Source: JAGRGG01 sp965217265 (GTDB lineage Bacteria > Pseudomonadota > Alphaproteobacteria > Geminicoccales > Geminicoccaceae). From it: DNA of 64,000 nucleotides. The DNA is taken from positions 47,570-111,569 of the forward strand of contig CBDCHP010000003.1 in the NCBI GenBank assembly GCA_965217265.1. Reading direction: 5' to 3'. Shown in pieces: positions 1 through 8,709 of this stretch. How positions within the stretch are numbered: the stretch's first letter is position 1; each line of letters begins with the position of its first letter. The translations under genes and the position numbers were made by a program. A model generated the notes under the pieces. The model was not told where the DNA came from and made no database searches. It saw only the letters and a list, made by a program, of their open reading frames with translations.

Positions 1-1027
1 CCAGGATCTGCGCAATCCGACCCGCCGTTGTCCACGCGTCGCCGAAGACGAGGCCGAACAAAGCAGGTCCAAACAGCAAGACCGGCAGCACGCCCAAGAA
101 GCCGACGGCGAGAAAGCGCAAAGCTATTTTGACGAACAACTCATAGATCCTGCCAGTCGTTAAAGGTGCCGCGGCACCTAAGAAAACTTGGCTCGCGGCC
201 TGCGCCAGCAGCCGCACGGGCATCACCATGATGCGTTGCGCCAAACCGAACCAGCCGGCAAGAATCGGGCCGTAGATGATCGCCACCAAAATTGTCGGCA
301 GCAACTGCCCGGCACCTTGCAAGAGGGTCGAGGGCGAAGTGTAGAGCGGGTAGCGCCAGTGCCGCTTCGCCAAAAGCCACAGATCCCGCCAGCGAACGGC
401 CCGTAACCCTCGCCGCGTCTCGCTCGTCAGCAAAGCGAGAAAAACACCCAAACGCAGAATGTAACCCAGACCGTAACCGAGCACGAGGCCGGCGGCACCC
501 GCGCTCAAGATGCCAAAACCAAGTTGCGCCGCCGCCTGACTACCAAATTGGGCGACGCGGCCGCTACCGTTGATCCGAAATGTGCCGTGGCGGATCGAGA
601 GATAGTCGAAGGGCTGGCCGAGCCCGATGACGAATAGAACGGGCGGCAGCAACCAGAGCAGGGCGACCAAGCCTGGACTATCGGTCATTTCGGCGAGGGC
701 CTCACCGCCGCCAGCGACCGCCGCCGTGGCAAGTAGGCTCATCAACAGCGTTGTTACGGTGCTGAGCACGACGAGATCGAGGGCTTCGCGCTCGTCGCGC
801 ACGACAGGCACCGCATATTCATAGCGTAAGGCCATGATGACGCCGAACATGCCGGTGAGGGCCTGGAACACGGCGAACAGGCCGAAATCGGCCGGGGTGA
901 ACAAGCGGGTGAGAAGGGGCGAGACCAGGACGAGCATCGCTTGCCCAATGAAGGTTCCACTAGACAAGGTGGCAAGGCGTCGGGCGAACTGGCCGCGCGG
1001 CAGGCGAACAACGAGCCTTTGCAACAT
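1..1027 (-). CDS. Polysaccharide flippase (Wzx/MATE-like), 3' end outside window
   Basis: Reading leftward from ATG at 1027 gives one uninterrupted frame of about 342 residues that runs off the left edge. It starts MLQRLVVRLPRG and is made of successive long hydrophobic helices, for example segments around residues 26-65, 85-105, 122-140 and 165-195. The early stretch with SPLLTRLFTPADFGLFA is typical of O-antigen or exopolysaccharide flippases (polysaccharide biosynthesis protein family), which move lipid-linked oligosaccharide across the inner membrane. A polysaccharide lyase and a GT-C glycosyltransferase lie divergently next door, which fits a surface-glycan locus. The family is assigned from topology and motif style; the substrate cannot be told. 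The C-terminus is not visible. Confidence 0.82.
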   Translation of the reverse strand, partial: MLQRLVVRLPRGQFARRLATLSSGTFIGQAMLVLVSPLLTRLFTPADFGLFAVFQALTGMFGVIMALRYEYAVPVVRDEREALDLVVLSTVTTLLMSLLATAAVAGGGEALAEMTDSPGLVALLWLLPPVLFVIGLGQPFDYLSIRHGTFRINGSGRVAQFGSQAAAQLGFGILSAGAAGLVLGYGLGYILRLGVFLALLTSETRRGLRAVRWRDLWLLAKRHWRYPLYTSPSTLLQGAGQLLPTILVAIIYGPILAGWFGLAQRIMVMPVRLLAQAASQVFLGAAAPLTTGRIYELFVKIALRFLAVGFLGVLPVLLFGPALFGLVFGDAWTTAGRIAQIL

Positions 1028-1178
1028 GGGCTTAAAAGCTTTGGGTGAGAATGTTTTGGGAGGACGGACGAAACCCCTCCTCGCTCGGTAGCCCTGCCTT
1101 AGGCGCCTGTTGGCGTGGTGCCAAGCGTATCGAGCGCCTATGTTGCGTCGCGTTGTCGCCAGCAGAAAGGATTTGATT

Positions 1179-2342
1179 ATGTCGATGCCGCGTCGGGCGG
1201 TCCTCCTCGGCGGTGCGGGTATTCTTACGACTTCAAGAAGCCTGCGTACGGCGAACGCGCGGCGCCTCATCGAGGTTGACGCCGCCGCCGAACTCGCCAT
1301 AGCATTGAGCACCGCCGAACCCGGTGATTATATCCGCCTAGCGGACGGCGTCTATACCTCTGGCGGTCCGCTCGTGCTCAGGGCACACGCCACACCGGAC
1401 GCTCCGGTTGCCGTGATCGCCGCGACGCCGGGACGTGCGGTCCTTCTCGATCCCGTTATTCTCGCCGGCACGTACGCCCGGCTCGAAGGTCTAGATCTTA
1501 ATGCCTCGTCTGAAATTGACGGCGACGGCAACCGGATCACGCGCTGCCGTTTCATCGACAATCCCGTCATGGCGCTCTTGATCCGCGGCGGGCGGGACGT
1601 GCGGGTAGATCGCTGCGAATTCGCCCGCTGCCGTGGCCGCGGCATCTCGGTCAAACCCTCGCGCGGCATGGCCGGACTGCGCATCGACCGCAATCATTTT
1701 CATGATTTCGTTGGCGCGAAGGGCGAGAACGTTCACGAGCCTTTGCAGCTGGGCCAAGGCCTGAACCGCGCCGCCATCGCTTTGGGGGCTCTCGTCGAGC
1801 GTAACCTGTTCGAGCGCGTCTCGATCGACTCCGAATGCATCTCAGTCAAGAGCTCGGCCAACACCATCCGCTACAACACGCTCCTCGATAGTCAAAGCCG
1901 CATCACCAACCGTGTCGGCAAACACAACCTCTATCACGCGAATTGGAGCGAGCGATCACACGGTATCTTGTTGCGCGACGAGGGTCACGAGGTTGTCAAC
2001 AACCGCCTCATCGAGAGCGAGCGGCACGGACTGATGGTTTGTGCCGGCAACGTCGGCACGCGCTTTAAAGCGATGCGGCTCAAGAGCGGGAAAGTCGGGC
2101 AACCTTGTGCCAAGAACGTGCGCCTCATCGGCAACGCTGCTGATCGAACCATGATCGGCTTCGCGTTCAACAACCACACCGTTCCGGCCGAGGGAACACG
2201 TCTCGAAAGCCATTTCGGTCCGATCGAGTATGGCATCGAGACTGGTACGGTCGTGCTGGAAGAATCCTTCACTCCCGCACTGCCCACCGCTTTTCGCCTG
2301 CAGCTTGAGGATGTTGGACCGTGGGTGGGAGGCGACGATTGA
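1179..2342 (+). CDS. Secreted polysaccharide lyase, PL6 / chondroitinase-B-like right-handed beta-helix
   Basis: About 387 residues. The ATG at 1179 is chosen because AGAAAGG lies 8 bases upstream and the protein then begins with a twin-arginine-like export signal (MSMPRRAVLLGG, then a hydrophobic run). The body is a parallel beta-helix rich in N and R ladders. The region ECISVKSSANTIRYNT followed by NRVGKHN matches the Lys and Arg catalytic positions of PL6 alginate lyase/chondroitinase B. Such enzymes cleave uronic-acid polysaccharides by beta-elimination in the periplasm or outside the cell. It sits between a flippase and a membrane glycosyltransferase, so it may trim or release an endogenous exopolysaccharide. 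Substrate (alginate or another polymer) is unknown. Confidence 0.85.
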   Translation: MSMPRRAVLLGGAGILTTSRSLRTANARRLIEVDAAAELAIALSTAEPGDYIRLADGVYTSGGPLVLRAHATPDAPVAVIAATPGRAVLLDPVILAGTYARLEGLDLNASSEIDGDGNRITRCRFIDNPVMALLIRGGRDVRVDRCEFARCRGRGISVKPSRGMAGLRIDRNHFHDFVGAKGENVHEPLQLGQGLNRAAIALGALVERNLFERVSIDSECISVKSSANTIRYNTLLDSQSRITNRVGKHNLYHANWSERSHGILLRDEGHEVVNNRLIESERHGLMVCAGNVGTRFKAMRLKSGKVGQPCAKNVRLIGNAADRTMIGFAFNNHTVPAEGTRLESHFGPIEYGIETGTVVLEESFTPALPTAFRLQLEDVGPWVGGDD

Positions 2343-2365
2343 GCAAAGTCCTATAGCCGGTCGTC

Positions 2366-4099
2366 ATGAAAAGCCCTATGGCAGCGATGCACCTTTCCTC
2401 TCGCGTCACCAGCAAAGCGTCCGACAAAATCTGCATGGCAAGCATTGCTCACGATCGGCATTCTTTCACGAATTGGCCGATAGCGCTTCTGGTCGTCCTG
2501 GCGACGGCCGCCCTCTACAGCATCAACCTCGACCGCCTGCCGCACCCCGACGAGCTGCACCACATCCTGGCGGCACGCGGCCTTCTAGAGAGCGGCGAGC
2601 CGCGTATCGCCGAGGGGCTCTACACCCGCGCCATCTTGTACACATGGCTCGTCGCCTGGAGCTACGAACTGTTCGGCGTGAGCCTCGCCGCCGCGCGCGT
2701 GCCTTCGCTGGTCGCGATCGCGCTCTTGAACGGCGTCTTCTTTCTCTGGCTCGCCCGCGAGGCGGGGCGCCCCGCCGCCTACGTCGCGACCGCATTGTGG
2801 GCGCTCTCGCCGTTCGCGATCGCGACGGCGCAGTTCAGCCGCTTCTACGCCCTGCAAGGCTTGGTGTTCTTCGTCGGTGCGTGGTTCGTCTACGCCGCCG
2901 TCCTGAGCCACGCCTCCCTGCGGCGGCGGGTTCTGCTCGGGCTGGCGGCCCTGCCCTTCCTGGCACTCGCGGCCGAATTGCAGCCGACGACGGCGCTCGG
3001 GCTCCTCGGCCTCGCCGCCTGGGCCGCGGCCGTGCTGTTCTTGCCCTGGCTTGCGGATCGCGACGTGCCCGCCCGGCGGCGGCTCAGCCTCGGCCTCGCC
3101 GCCGTCCTCGCGGCCGCGATCTTGCTGGCGGTCGCGCTTGCCACCGGCCTCTTGGGCAAGTTCTGGACGATCTACCGCTCGACGCCGATCTTCAACGAGG
3201 GCAACGCGGACGATTTTTGGTACTACCACGCCCGCTACAGCCTTCTCTACCCGAGCTTATGGCCGCTCGTCGGGGTCTTGGGCCTCGCCGCCGCCGCGCG
3301 CTTTCCCCGGCCGACCGGCTTCGCGCTCACCGTCTTCGCCGTCGGCTTTCTCTTGAACTCGTTCGCCGCCTCGAAGAGCCTGCGCTATTTGTTCTACGCG
3401 CAGATCTACCTCTTCGTGCCGTTCGGTCTCGGTCTCGTCGCGCTCTATCCGGCGTTGTGGAACTTCACGCGCGACCTCGCGGTGAAGCTTGACGACCTGT
3501 TCAAACCCAGCGTCAGGGCGCTCGGGGCCTTCTTGATCGCCGGTGCCGTCGCGTTCGTGCTGCTCGCCAACCCGGCGTGGCTGCGCAGCACCCTGCTGCT
3601 CGCCGACGTCACCATTCCCCCAGAAGAACCGAAAGCCAACTGGCCGGCCGCTTACACCGCTCTTTTGCCCTATCTCAAGACCGCCGACGTGGTCGTCACG
3701 ACCGAAGAACTGGGGGCGCTCTACTTCCTCGGCCGCTTCGACGTGCGCTTCAGCCGCTCCAAGCTGCCCGAGCTGATGCCAAACGAGCGGCACGAGTTCG
3801 GGCGCGACTTTCGTACCGGACGCCCGGTGATCGCCGACAACGCCTCGGTACGGCGCTTGGTCGCGTGCTATCGAAGCGGTCTCGTCGTCGGCCCACGACG
3901 CCACCTCGGCATGGAAATTCTCATCAATCGAGAGCTTGAGGCTTATCTGCGCAGCATGATGCAAATCGTCGAACTGCCCAAGAACTCCCGCATCTATGCT
4001 TTCACATGGGATCACGGTGCTGGACATGTTCCTGACAAAACCTGCGGCGATCTGCCGATTCTTGCGGGTCCCGCCGGCCTGATAGCGCCGGGGCACTAA
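2366..4099 (+). CDS. GT-C membrane glycosyltransferase (ArnT/PMT, GT39-like)
   Basis: 577 residues with about ten or more hydrophobic helices. After the first membrane segment comes HPDELHH (about residues 60-66), the acidic pair that marks GT-C enzymes using polyprenyl-phosphate sugars; RVPSLVA and SRFYALQ downstream are also typical of the ArnT/dolichyl-phosphate-mannose mannosyltransferase superfamily. It probably transfers a sugar from a lipid carrier to lipid A, a glycan or a protein at the periplasmic face. The gene begins 24 bases after the PL6 lyase, so the two are probably co-transcribed. The start is uncertain: ATG codons at 2366, 2387 and 2435 are all possible and none has a strong ribosome site. 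Confidence 0.8.
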   Translation: MKSPMAAMHLSSRVTSKASDKICMASIAHDRHSFTNWPIALLVVLATAALYSINLDRLPHPDELHHILAARGLLESGEPRIAEGLYTRAILYTWLVAWSYELFGVSLAAARVPSLVAIALLNGVFFLWLAREAGRPAAYVATALWALSPFAIATAQFSRFYALQGLVFFVGAWFVYAAVLSHASLRRRVLLGLAALPFLALAAELQPTTALGLLGLAAWAAAVLFLPWLADRDVPARRRLSLGLAAVLAAAILLAVALATGLLGKFWTIYRSTPIFNEGNADDFWYYHARYSLLYPSLWPLVGVLGLAAAARFPRPTGFALTVFAVGFLLNSFAASKSLRYLFYAQIYLFVPFGLGLVALYPALWNFTRDLAVKLDDLFKPSVRALGAFLIAGAVAFVLLANPAWLRSTLLLADVTIPPEEPKANWPAAYTALLPYLKTADVVVTTEELGALYFLGRFDVRFSRSKLPELMPNERHEFGRDFRTGRPVIADNASVRRLVACYRSGLVVGPRRHLGMEILINRELEAYLRSMMQIVELPKNSRIYAFTWDHGAGHVPDKTCGDLPILAGPAGLIAPGH

Positions 4100-4121
4100 A
4101 CTCATGTGCGATGACTTATTT

Positions 4122-4131
4122 GTTTGCAAAC
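4122..4131. promoter_or_regulatory. 10-bp palindrome upstream of small gene
   Basis: GTTTGCAAAC is a perfect palindrome about 65 bases before the start at 4197, in an AT-rich gap that also has GTTTAAAC. It could be an operator or part of a promoter. No factor can be assigned from sequence alone. Confidence 0.25.
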
Positions 4132-4196
4132 GTTCTAGTTGTTTAAACTTACCGTTTCGGCGATAGTCTCGCTCAAGCACAACCGAGGAGGCTAGA

Positions 4197-4490
4197 ATGC
4201 TCGATCATCAAGTCGACATCACGACCGATTACGCCTTGATCCGGCGGTGGGCGGAAAAGCGCGGTGGTCGGCCAGTGGTCTCGCCGACTCCAAAGGGGGA
4301 CCTGCGCATCGCGTTCCCGCCCGATCGGGCGATCACCACCGATGAGATCGAGGTCTCCTGGGATTGGTTCTTCAAGACGTTCCACGACCGGCGTCTGGCC
4401 CTTCTCTACCAGCGCCGCACGCGCGACGGCGGGATCAGCCACTTCTGCCGCCTCGTCGAGCGGGTTCAAGCGCCCGAGACCGCCTGCTGA
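4197..4490 (+). CDS. Small conserved hypothetical protein
   Basis: 97 residues. The start ATG is fixed by GAGGAGG 5-6 bases upstream. The protein has no signal or membrane segment and contains RRWAEKRGGRP near residue 16, VSWDWFFKTF near 53 and RDGGISHFCRLV near its end. From memory, it resembles a widespread family of small acidic proteins with an EISWDEFFEKF core that appear near stress and glycogen genes and are sometimes mislabelled as branching enzyme; this is recollection, not a search. Its 3' end overlaps the convergent choV gene by 25 bases. Function unknown. Confidence 0.75.
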   Translation: MLDHQVDITTDYALIRRWAEKRGGRPVVSPTPKGDLRIAFPPDRAITTDEIEVSWDWFFKTFHDRRLALLYQRRTRDGGISHFCRLVERVQAPETAC

Positions 4491-5683
4491 CGCAGCAGCC
4501 CAGTGTAGATCTCGTCGTCGCCGACGACCCCGAGCAGCCGCCCATCCCGCGCGACCAAGATCGGCAGGCCGCTGGATCGGCGCAGGCGGATCGCCTCTTC
4601 GAGCGGCAGGTCCGGTTCGGCCCAGACGTAGCACGCGTCCGCCGTCGCGGCGGCTTCGCCCGCCGCGACGATCGGCAGCGTGCGGCCCTCGCGGCGGGCG
4701 CCCAGCGGCTCGCCCCTGGCGTCGAGGAAGAGGGTGTGGCGTCCGCTCCCGTCGAGCCACAGGTCGTGCCCTCGCCGTGTCAGCCGTTCGATCGGGGTCA
4801 TCAGCGTGCCGGCGCGCAGCACGCCCATCGGGTTCATGTGGGCGACGAAGGCGGCGACGTAGTCGGTCAAAGGATTCAGCACCACGGCCTCGGGCGTGCC
4901 CACCTGAACGATCCGCCCGCCCTCCATGATCGCGATCCGATCGCCTAGACGGATCGCCTCGTCGAGGTCGTGGCTGACGAATAGGATCGTCTTTTTGAGC
5001 TGCCGTTGCAAGGCGACGAGCTCGTCCTGCAAACGCTTGCGGATCAAAGGGTCGAGGGCCGAGAACGGCTCGTCCATCAGCAGGATATCGGCGTCGGTGG
5101 CGAGCGCCCGCGCCAGCCCGACGCGCTGCTGCATGCCGCCCGACAGTTGGTCGATGCGCTTGTCGGCCCAGGAGCCCAGGCCGACGAGATCGAGCTTCTC
5201 CGCCACCACCCGGTCGCGCTCGGCCTTGCCCTTGCCGCAGAGTTCGAGGCCGAGCCCGACGTTCTCGGCGACGCTGGCCCAGGGGAGCAAGCCGAACTGC
5301 TGGAAGACCATGGCGATCCGCCCGCGCCGCAGCCGCCGCAGCACCGCTTCGCCGCAGGCGGCGACGTCGATCGCACCCCCGCCGTCCTTGACCCACACGG
5401 CGCCGCCGCTGACGCGGTTGAGCCCGTTGACGGCGCGCAGCAACGTCGACTTGCCCGAGCCCGACAGGCCCATCAGCACGCAGATGCCCCCGGCATCGAC
5501 GTCGAGGCTGCACCCCGCCACACCCAGCGTCGTGTCGGTCGCCTGCAAGATGCTCTCGCGCGAGCGCCCCGCCCGCGCGAGGCGGGTCGCCGCCTCGGGC
5601 TTCGGCCCGAAGAAGATGTCGACGTTCACGAAAGCGATGGCGGGCGTCGGATCGTTATCACCAAACCTTTTTCGACCGTTCAT
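4466..5683 (-). CDS. choV: Choline/glycine-betaine ABC transporter ATPase
   Basis: 405 residues from ATG at 5683 (a longer reading to 5761 lacks support). It carries Walker A GLSGSGKST at residues 72-80, the Q-loop in MVFQQFGLLPW, signature LSGGMQQRV, Walker B ILLMDEPFSALD and the SHD switch histidine. The spacing and the N-terminal extension before the ATPase core are those of the ProV/OpuA/ChoV class. About 100 residues after the ATPase core form a CBS-like regulatory tail. It energises uptake of choline or betaine with the permease at 8710-9552 and binding protein at 9565-10503. Unusually, it is separated from these partners by about 3 kb on the other strand. Confidence 0.88.
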   Translation of the reverse strand: MNGRKRFGDNDPTPAIAFVNVDIFFGPKPEAATRLARAGRSRESILQATDTTLGVAGCSLDVDAGGICVLMGLSGSGKSTLLRAVNGLNRVSGGAVWVKDGGGAIDVAACGEAVLRRLRRGRIAMVFQQFGLLPWASVAENVGLGLELCGKGKAERDRVVAEKLDLVGLGSWADKRIDQLSGGMQQRVGLARALATDADILLMDEPFSALDPLIRKRLQDELVALQRQLKKTILFVSHDLDEAIRLGDRIAIMEGGRIVQVGTPEAVVLNPLTDYVAAFVAHMNPMGVLRAGTLMTPIERLTRRGHDLWLDGSGRHTLFLDARGEPLGARREGRTLPIVAAGEAAATADACYVWAEPDLPLEEAIRLRRSSGLPILVARDGRLLGVVGDDEIYTGLLRQQAVSGA

Positions 5684-6125
5684 CGCGCGCCCCGTCGAAG
5701 AGAACAGCACCGCGAGCGAAGGTAGCGGGCGCGCCCGTACCCCGCCACCGAACGGTAGCACCCGCTCACTCTACCCTATCTAAGTATATTTTCCTATGAC
5801 CTTTTCGCCTCCACACCCACTGCTCGGGTTCGTTCGCGCGCTCCTTGGATTCGTTCTCGGATTCCTCCCGATTCGTTTCGAGTTCTGGCAGGTTCGGTCT
5901 TGGCTAAGAAACCGTTCTAAAACCTGTTCTCAGGTTCGTTCGGTCTAGCTGCGCCGCTCTCGATCCCGCCGCCAACGAAGCGCACCATTCTAGCTCCCCC
6001 CGGCGGCGTCTCCGACGGCTCGAACGTCAAAGCGGATGCCTTCACGCGCCGAAACTCATTTTGAAGGCTTGCTACGATTTGTAAATCCAGGCATGAAGCA
6101 AAAACAATTTAAAGGCTAACAAAAC
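5684..6125. other. Gene-free spacer with degenerate GTTCG-type repeats
   Basis: No convincing coding frame. Between about 5830 and 5945 the motif GGTTCGTTC and close variants (GATTCGTTC, GATTCGTTT, GGTTCGGTC, GGTTCGTTC) recurs at irregular 15-50 base spacing, giving the stretch a low-complexity look. The right half before the lipoprotein start at 6126 is AT-rich and probably carries its promoter. The spacer marks the junction where the choline transporter operon is interrupted. Confidence 0.4.
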
Positions 6126-7361
6126 ATGCGCTCTTCTACCGAAGTTATGGCAGTCTCACTCATGCTGACCCTGGCGGCTTGCAGTGGCGGCGGGTCCGGC
6201 GGCGGCGATGATATGGGGATACCGACCAATCCCGGCCGCGGCACGGGTGTGGCGACCGACAGCGGCTCCGGCGCAACGATTGACGGCGGCAGCGGCGGGA
6301 CCATCGATGGCGGCACCGGTGGAGAGACCGACACTGGCGGCGGCACGACCGGCGGCGACACGACCGGCGGCGACATGACCGGCGGCGGCACGACCGATGG
6401 CGGCGCGGCCGGCGGCGGCGCGGCCGGCGGCGACACGACCGATGGCGGCACGACCGATGGCGGCACGACCGATGGCGGCACGGCCGGCGGCGACACGACC
6501 GATGGCGGCGCGGCCGGCGGCGACACGACCGATGGCGGCGCGGCCGGCGGCGACACGACCGATGGCGGCGCGGCCGGCGGCGACACGACCGATGGCGGCG
6601 CGGCCGGCGGCGACACGACCGATGGCGGCGCGGCCGGCGGCAGTTCGGGTGAGTCGCTCAGCCTCACCAATAAGGGGGTGAACAACGTCGCCCTAGAGAT
6701 GACGCCCACGCAGATCACGATCAACCTTAAGGACGGACCGCGCATCGTCCTGGACAACCCGAAGCGGACCGCCGAGGGCTTCGATCGCTACGTGAACGAT
6801 CAAGGCCGGGCACTGGTCTCGCGGGTCGGCGAGAAGACGCTCGGCACGACGCTCGACTACACCAGCTACGGCGTCTGGTTCCTGCCCGACAACGCCGACG
6901 GCGGTTCGTTCTTCGGCGTGGAGACGCCGACCCCGACCGCCGATATTCCATCGACCGGCACGGCGATCTATACCGGCGGCGCGATCGCGGCATTCACCGG
7001 CAGCACGAATGCGATCACCGGGACCTTCAAGGCCGAGGCCGACTTCAAGGCGCAGCGCGTCAACGGCAACATCGACTTCAACGGCGGCCCCGACGTCGAT
7101 CTCGGCACGGCGAAGATCAACGACGACGGCGCGATCGTGGGTAGGAACGTCACGGCCGAGGGCTTCAATCCCGGCACCGTCCGCGGCCGCTTCGGCGGTC
7201 CTGCCGCCGAGGAAATGACCGGGTTCTTCGTTCTGAACGGGAACGAAGGCGGGTCGATGCGCGGCGCGTTCGGCGGCCGAAAGGAATACGAATGGCAGTG
7301 GGATTTACCCGGCGGCGGTGACGGCACGACCGGTACAGAAATGAAAACATCTGGCGGCTAA
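6126..7361 (+). CDS. Repeat-rich lipoprotein with C-terminal TbpB/fHbp-like beta-barrel domain
   Basis: 411 residues. A hydrophobic signal ends in the lipobox LAAC with Cys19, so it should be a lipoprotein. Residues about 20-175 are almost only G, D, T and A, ending in perfect GGDTTDGGAA decapeptide repeats. From about residue 180 the sequence is folded-looking; GTFKAEADF, the NGNIDFNGGP strand and a final GRFGGPAAEEMTGFF match the small beta-barrel of transferrin-binding-protein-B-like or Slam-dependent surface lipoproteins. The flexible repeat arm would hold the barrel away from the membrane. It lies on the strand opposite the choline transporter genes. Ligand unknown; the TbpB-like assignment rests on motif appearance. 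Confidence 0.72.
   Translation: MRSSTEVMAVSLMLTLAACSGGGSGGGDDMGIPTNPGRGTGVATDSGSGATIDGGSGGTIDGGTGGETDTGGGTTGGDTTGGDMTGGGTTDGGAAGGGAAGGDTTDGGTTDGGTTDGGTAGGDTTDGGAAGGDTTDGGAAGGDTTDGGAAGGDTTDGGAAGGDTTDGGAAGGSSGESLSLTNKGVNNVALEMTPTQITINLKDGPRIVLDNPKRTAEGFDRYVNDQGRALVSRVGEKTLGTTLDYTSYGVWFLPDNADGGSFFGVETPTPTADIPSTGTAIYTGGAIAAFTGSTNAITGTFKAEADFKAQRVNGNIDFNGGPDVDLGTAKINDDGAIVGRNVTAEGFNPGTVRGRFGGPAAEEMTGFFVLNGNEGGSMRGAFGGRKEYEWQWDLPGGGDGTTGTEMKTSGG
6481..6640 (+). repeat. Perfect 30-bp tandem repeat (5.3 copies) inside lipoprotein gene
   Basis: The unit starting CGGCCGGCGGCGACACGACC and ending GATGGCGGCG is repeated without mismatch for 160 bases, with one further near-copy at 6421-6450. The unit is a multiple of three, so gain or loss of copies changes arm length without a frameshift. 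Identity at every third position shows recent expansion rather than selection on the protein. Confidence 0.95.
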
Positions 7362-7391
7362 ACCGCCTCGCTTCGAGATCGGTTACAATGT

Positions 7392-7417
7392 CTTACGTGG
7401 GCTTCGGTCCACGTAAG
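7392..7417 (+). terminator. Strong hairpin with UUCG tetraloop, probable terminator
   Basis: CTTACGTGGGC (7392-7402) pairs with GTCCACGTAAG (7407-7417), one G-U pair, closing a TTCG tetraloop. It lies 30 bases after the lipoprotein stop codon. The bases that follow (TCACTCTATTG) are only weakly T-rich, so it may stabilise the mRNA end or work with other factors instead of being a classic intrinsic terminator. Confidence 0.6.
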
Positions 7418-7454
7418 TCACTCTATTGTATGTATCTGGCCGCAAATATCATTC

Positions 7455-7532
7455 CCGGCGCCGAAGCCAGTTCTGAGCCAAAGAATTGCAAAATAAGCGA
7501 AAGAGGCCGCGCCCGGCGCACGCGAAGCGGTC
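7455..7532. repeat. Half copy of the dispersed palindromic element
   Basis: ATTGCAAAATAAGCG followed by AAAGAGGCCGCGCCCGGCGC resembles the right arm (A-tract then GGCCGCGCGCC-type GC arm) of the elements at 34397, 51528 and 59322. A left arm is not recognisable, so this looks like a decayed half. The rest of the 7362-7648 gap holds no believable gene. Confidence 0.45.
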
Positions 7533-7648
7533 TCCCGATTTCACCACGTTCGATGCCTTTAGCTATACAACGGCACGCTTTCATACACAGGCTGTTCAAT
7601 CATGAGCCACGGGCTTAAGCCCCTATCCATAACCTGAAGGAAAATACC

Positions 7649-8668
7649 ATGGGACGGACCGCTTCACGCCTGATCGCGGTGGCGATCGTCGGCATTCTGG
7701 CGCTGGCGCACGGCGCCGCGGCCGCCGCCGCCCAGCCTAGCGTCGAGGACCGCTACTTCCTGCTCGCCGCTATGGCCGCGGGCTTGGCCCAGGTCGAGGT
7801 CGGCAAGCTGGCCGTCGACAAGGCTAGTGACGAGCGGATTCGCGATTTTGCGAGGCGCGTGCTCGACCACCACGAGCAAGCGGGTGATCGCCTTGCAGAG
7901 ATCGCGCGAGACGAGAGCATCGAGCCGCCGCAGGAGGTCGATCCCGCTACCCAGGGGTGGGTGGATCGGCTGCGGCGGCTAGAGGGACCACAGTTTGACG
8001 CCGCCTACGCGGCCGGCCAAGTCCCATCGCTCTACGCGGCGATCTGGGTCCACCGGCGCGAGGCGCGCCACGGCTCGAACGGGCCGTGGCGGGCCGCGGC
8101 GGAGCGGGAGGCCGAGGCGATCGATGCTTACCAGGAGGAGGCCCGGCGGCTGGCGGAGGACTTCGCGGCCGACCTGCCGGACGGCCTGCACCCCGAGGAC
8201 GGCACCTTCCTGGACTTTGCGATGAACGTCGACTTGACGCAGGTGCGGCTCGGCAAGCTGGCCCTCGACAAGGCCAGCGACGAGCGGGTCCGTGCTTTTG
8301 CACGGCACATGGTCGACGACCACGGCCAGTCGTACGACAAGTTCGTGCGGACCGCGAAGGCGAACGGCGTCGCGCCGCTGGAGGAGATTAGTCCAGTCTC
8401 AGAGCGGACGCGGGCGTGGTTGGAAGGTTTGTCCAGCCCCGCGTTCGACCGAGAGTACATCACCTCGCAGGTCATCCATCACGGCGTGTGGTTCTACCGT
8501 TACGAGCACGAGGCGATCCACGGCCGGGACGAGGCGGTGCGCGAGCTTGGGGCCGACGGCGCTCAGATGGGCAAGATGCACCACGATGCGGCCCTGGCGA
8601 TCGTGCGGGCGAGCGACGCGGCAGCGGCGCCGTCCCCGGCGGCCGGGCCGGCTCACGATCAGGACTGA
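7649..8668 (+). CDS. Exported protein with two DUF4142 domains
   Basis: 339 residues; start ATG 7649 has AAGGAAA 8 bases upstream. A Sec signal ends near residue 28 (HGAAAAAAQ). Two copies of an alpha-helical DUF4142-type module follow: the first about residues 31-165 with GKLAVDKASDERIRDFARRV, the second about 185-320 with GKLALDKASDERVRAFARHM. DUF4142 proteins are ferritin-like four-helix exported proteins often tied to stress tolerance; most carry one module, so this is an internal duplication. The tail is Ala/Pro rich. It sits on the strand opposite the choline transporter genes that flank it. Confidence 0.85.
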   Translation: MGRTASRLIAVAIVGILALAHGAAAAAAQPSVEDRYFLLAAMAAGLAQVEVGKLAVDKASDERIRDFARRVLDHHEQAGDRLAEIARDESIEPPQEVDPATQGWVDRLRRLEGPQFDAAYAAGQVPSLYAAIWVHRREARHGSNGPWRAAAEREAEAIDAYQEEARRLAEDFAADLPDGLHPEDGTFLDFAMNVDLTQVRLGKLALDKASDERVRAFARHMVDDHGQSYDKFVRTAKANGVAPLEEISPVSERTRAWLEGLSSPAFDREYITSQVIHHGVWFYRYEHEAIHGRDEAVRELGADGAQMGKMHHDAALAIVRASDAAAAPSPAAGPAHDQD

Positions 8669-8709
8669 CCAGCCGCCCACGTCCCCGACGGCGCGGGGAG
8701 TGCTCGTCA

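Noticed and set aside
2230..3492. 420-codon rightward open frame
   Set aside because: Overlaps the GT-C glycosyltransferase in another frame on the same strand. It is Arg-rich and has no helices, whereas the 2366-4099 frame has the membrane topology and HPDELHH motif.
6340..6640. Repeat array as a possible CRISPR
   Set aside because: The 30-bp units are directly adjacent with no spacers and encode an in-frame peptide repeat.
7388..7618. 76-codon open frame
   Set aside because: It runs through the UUCG hairpin and the half palindromic element, has no ribosome site or recognisable domain, and is best explained as non-coding.
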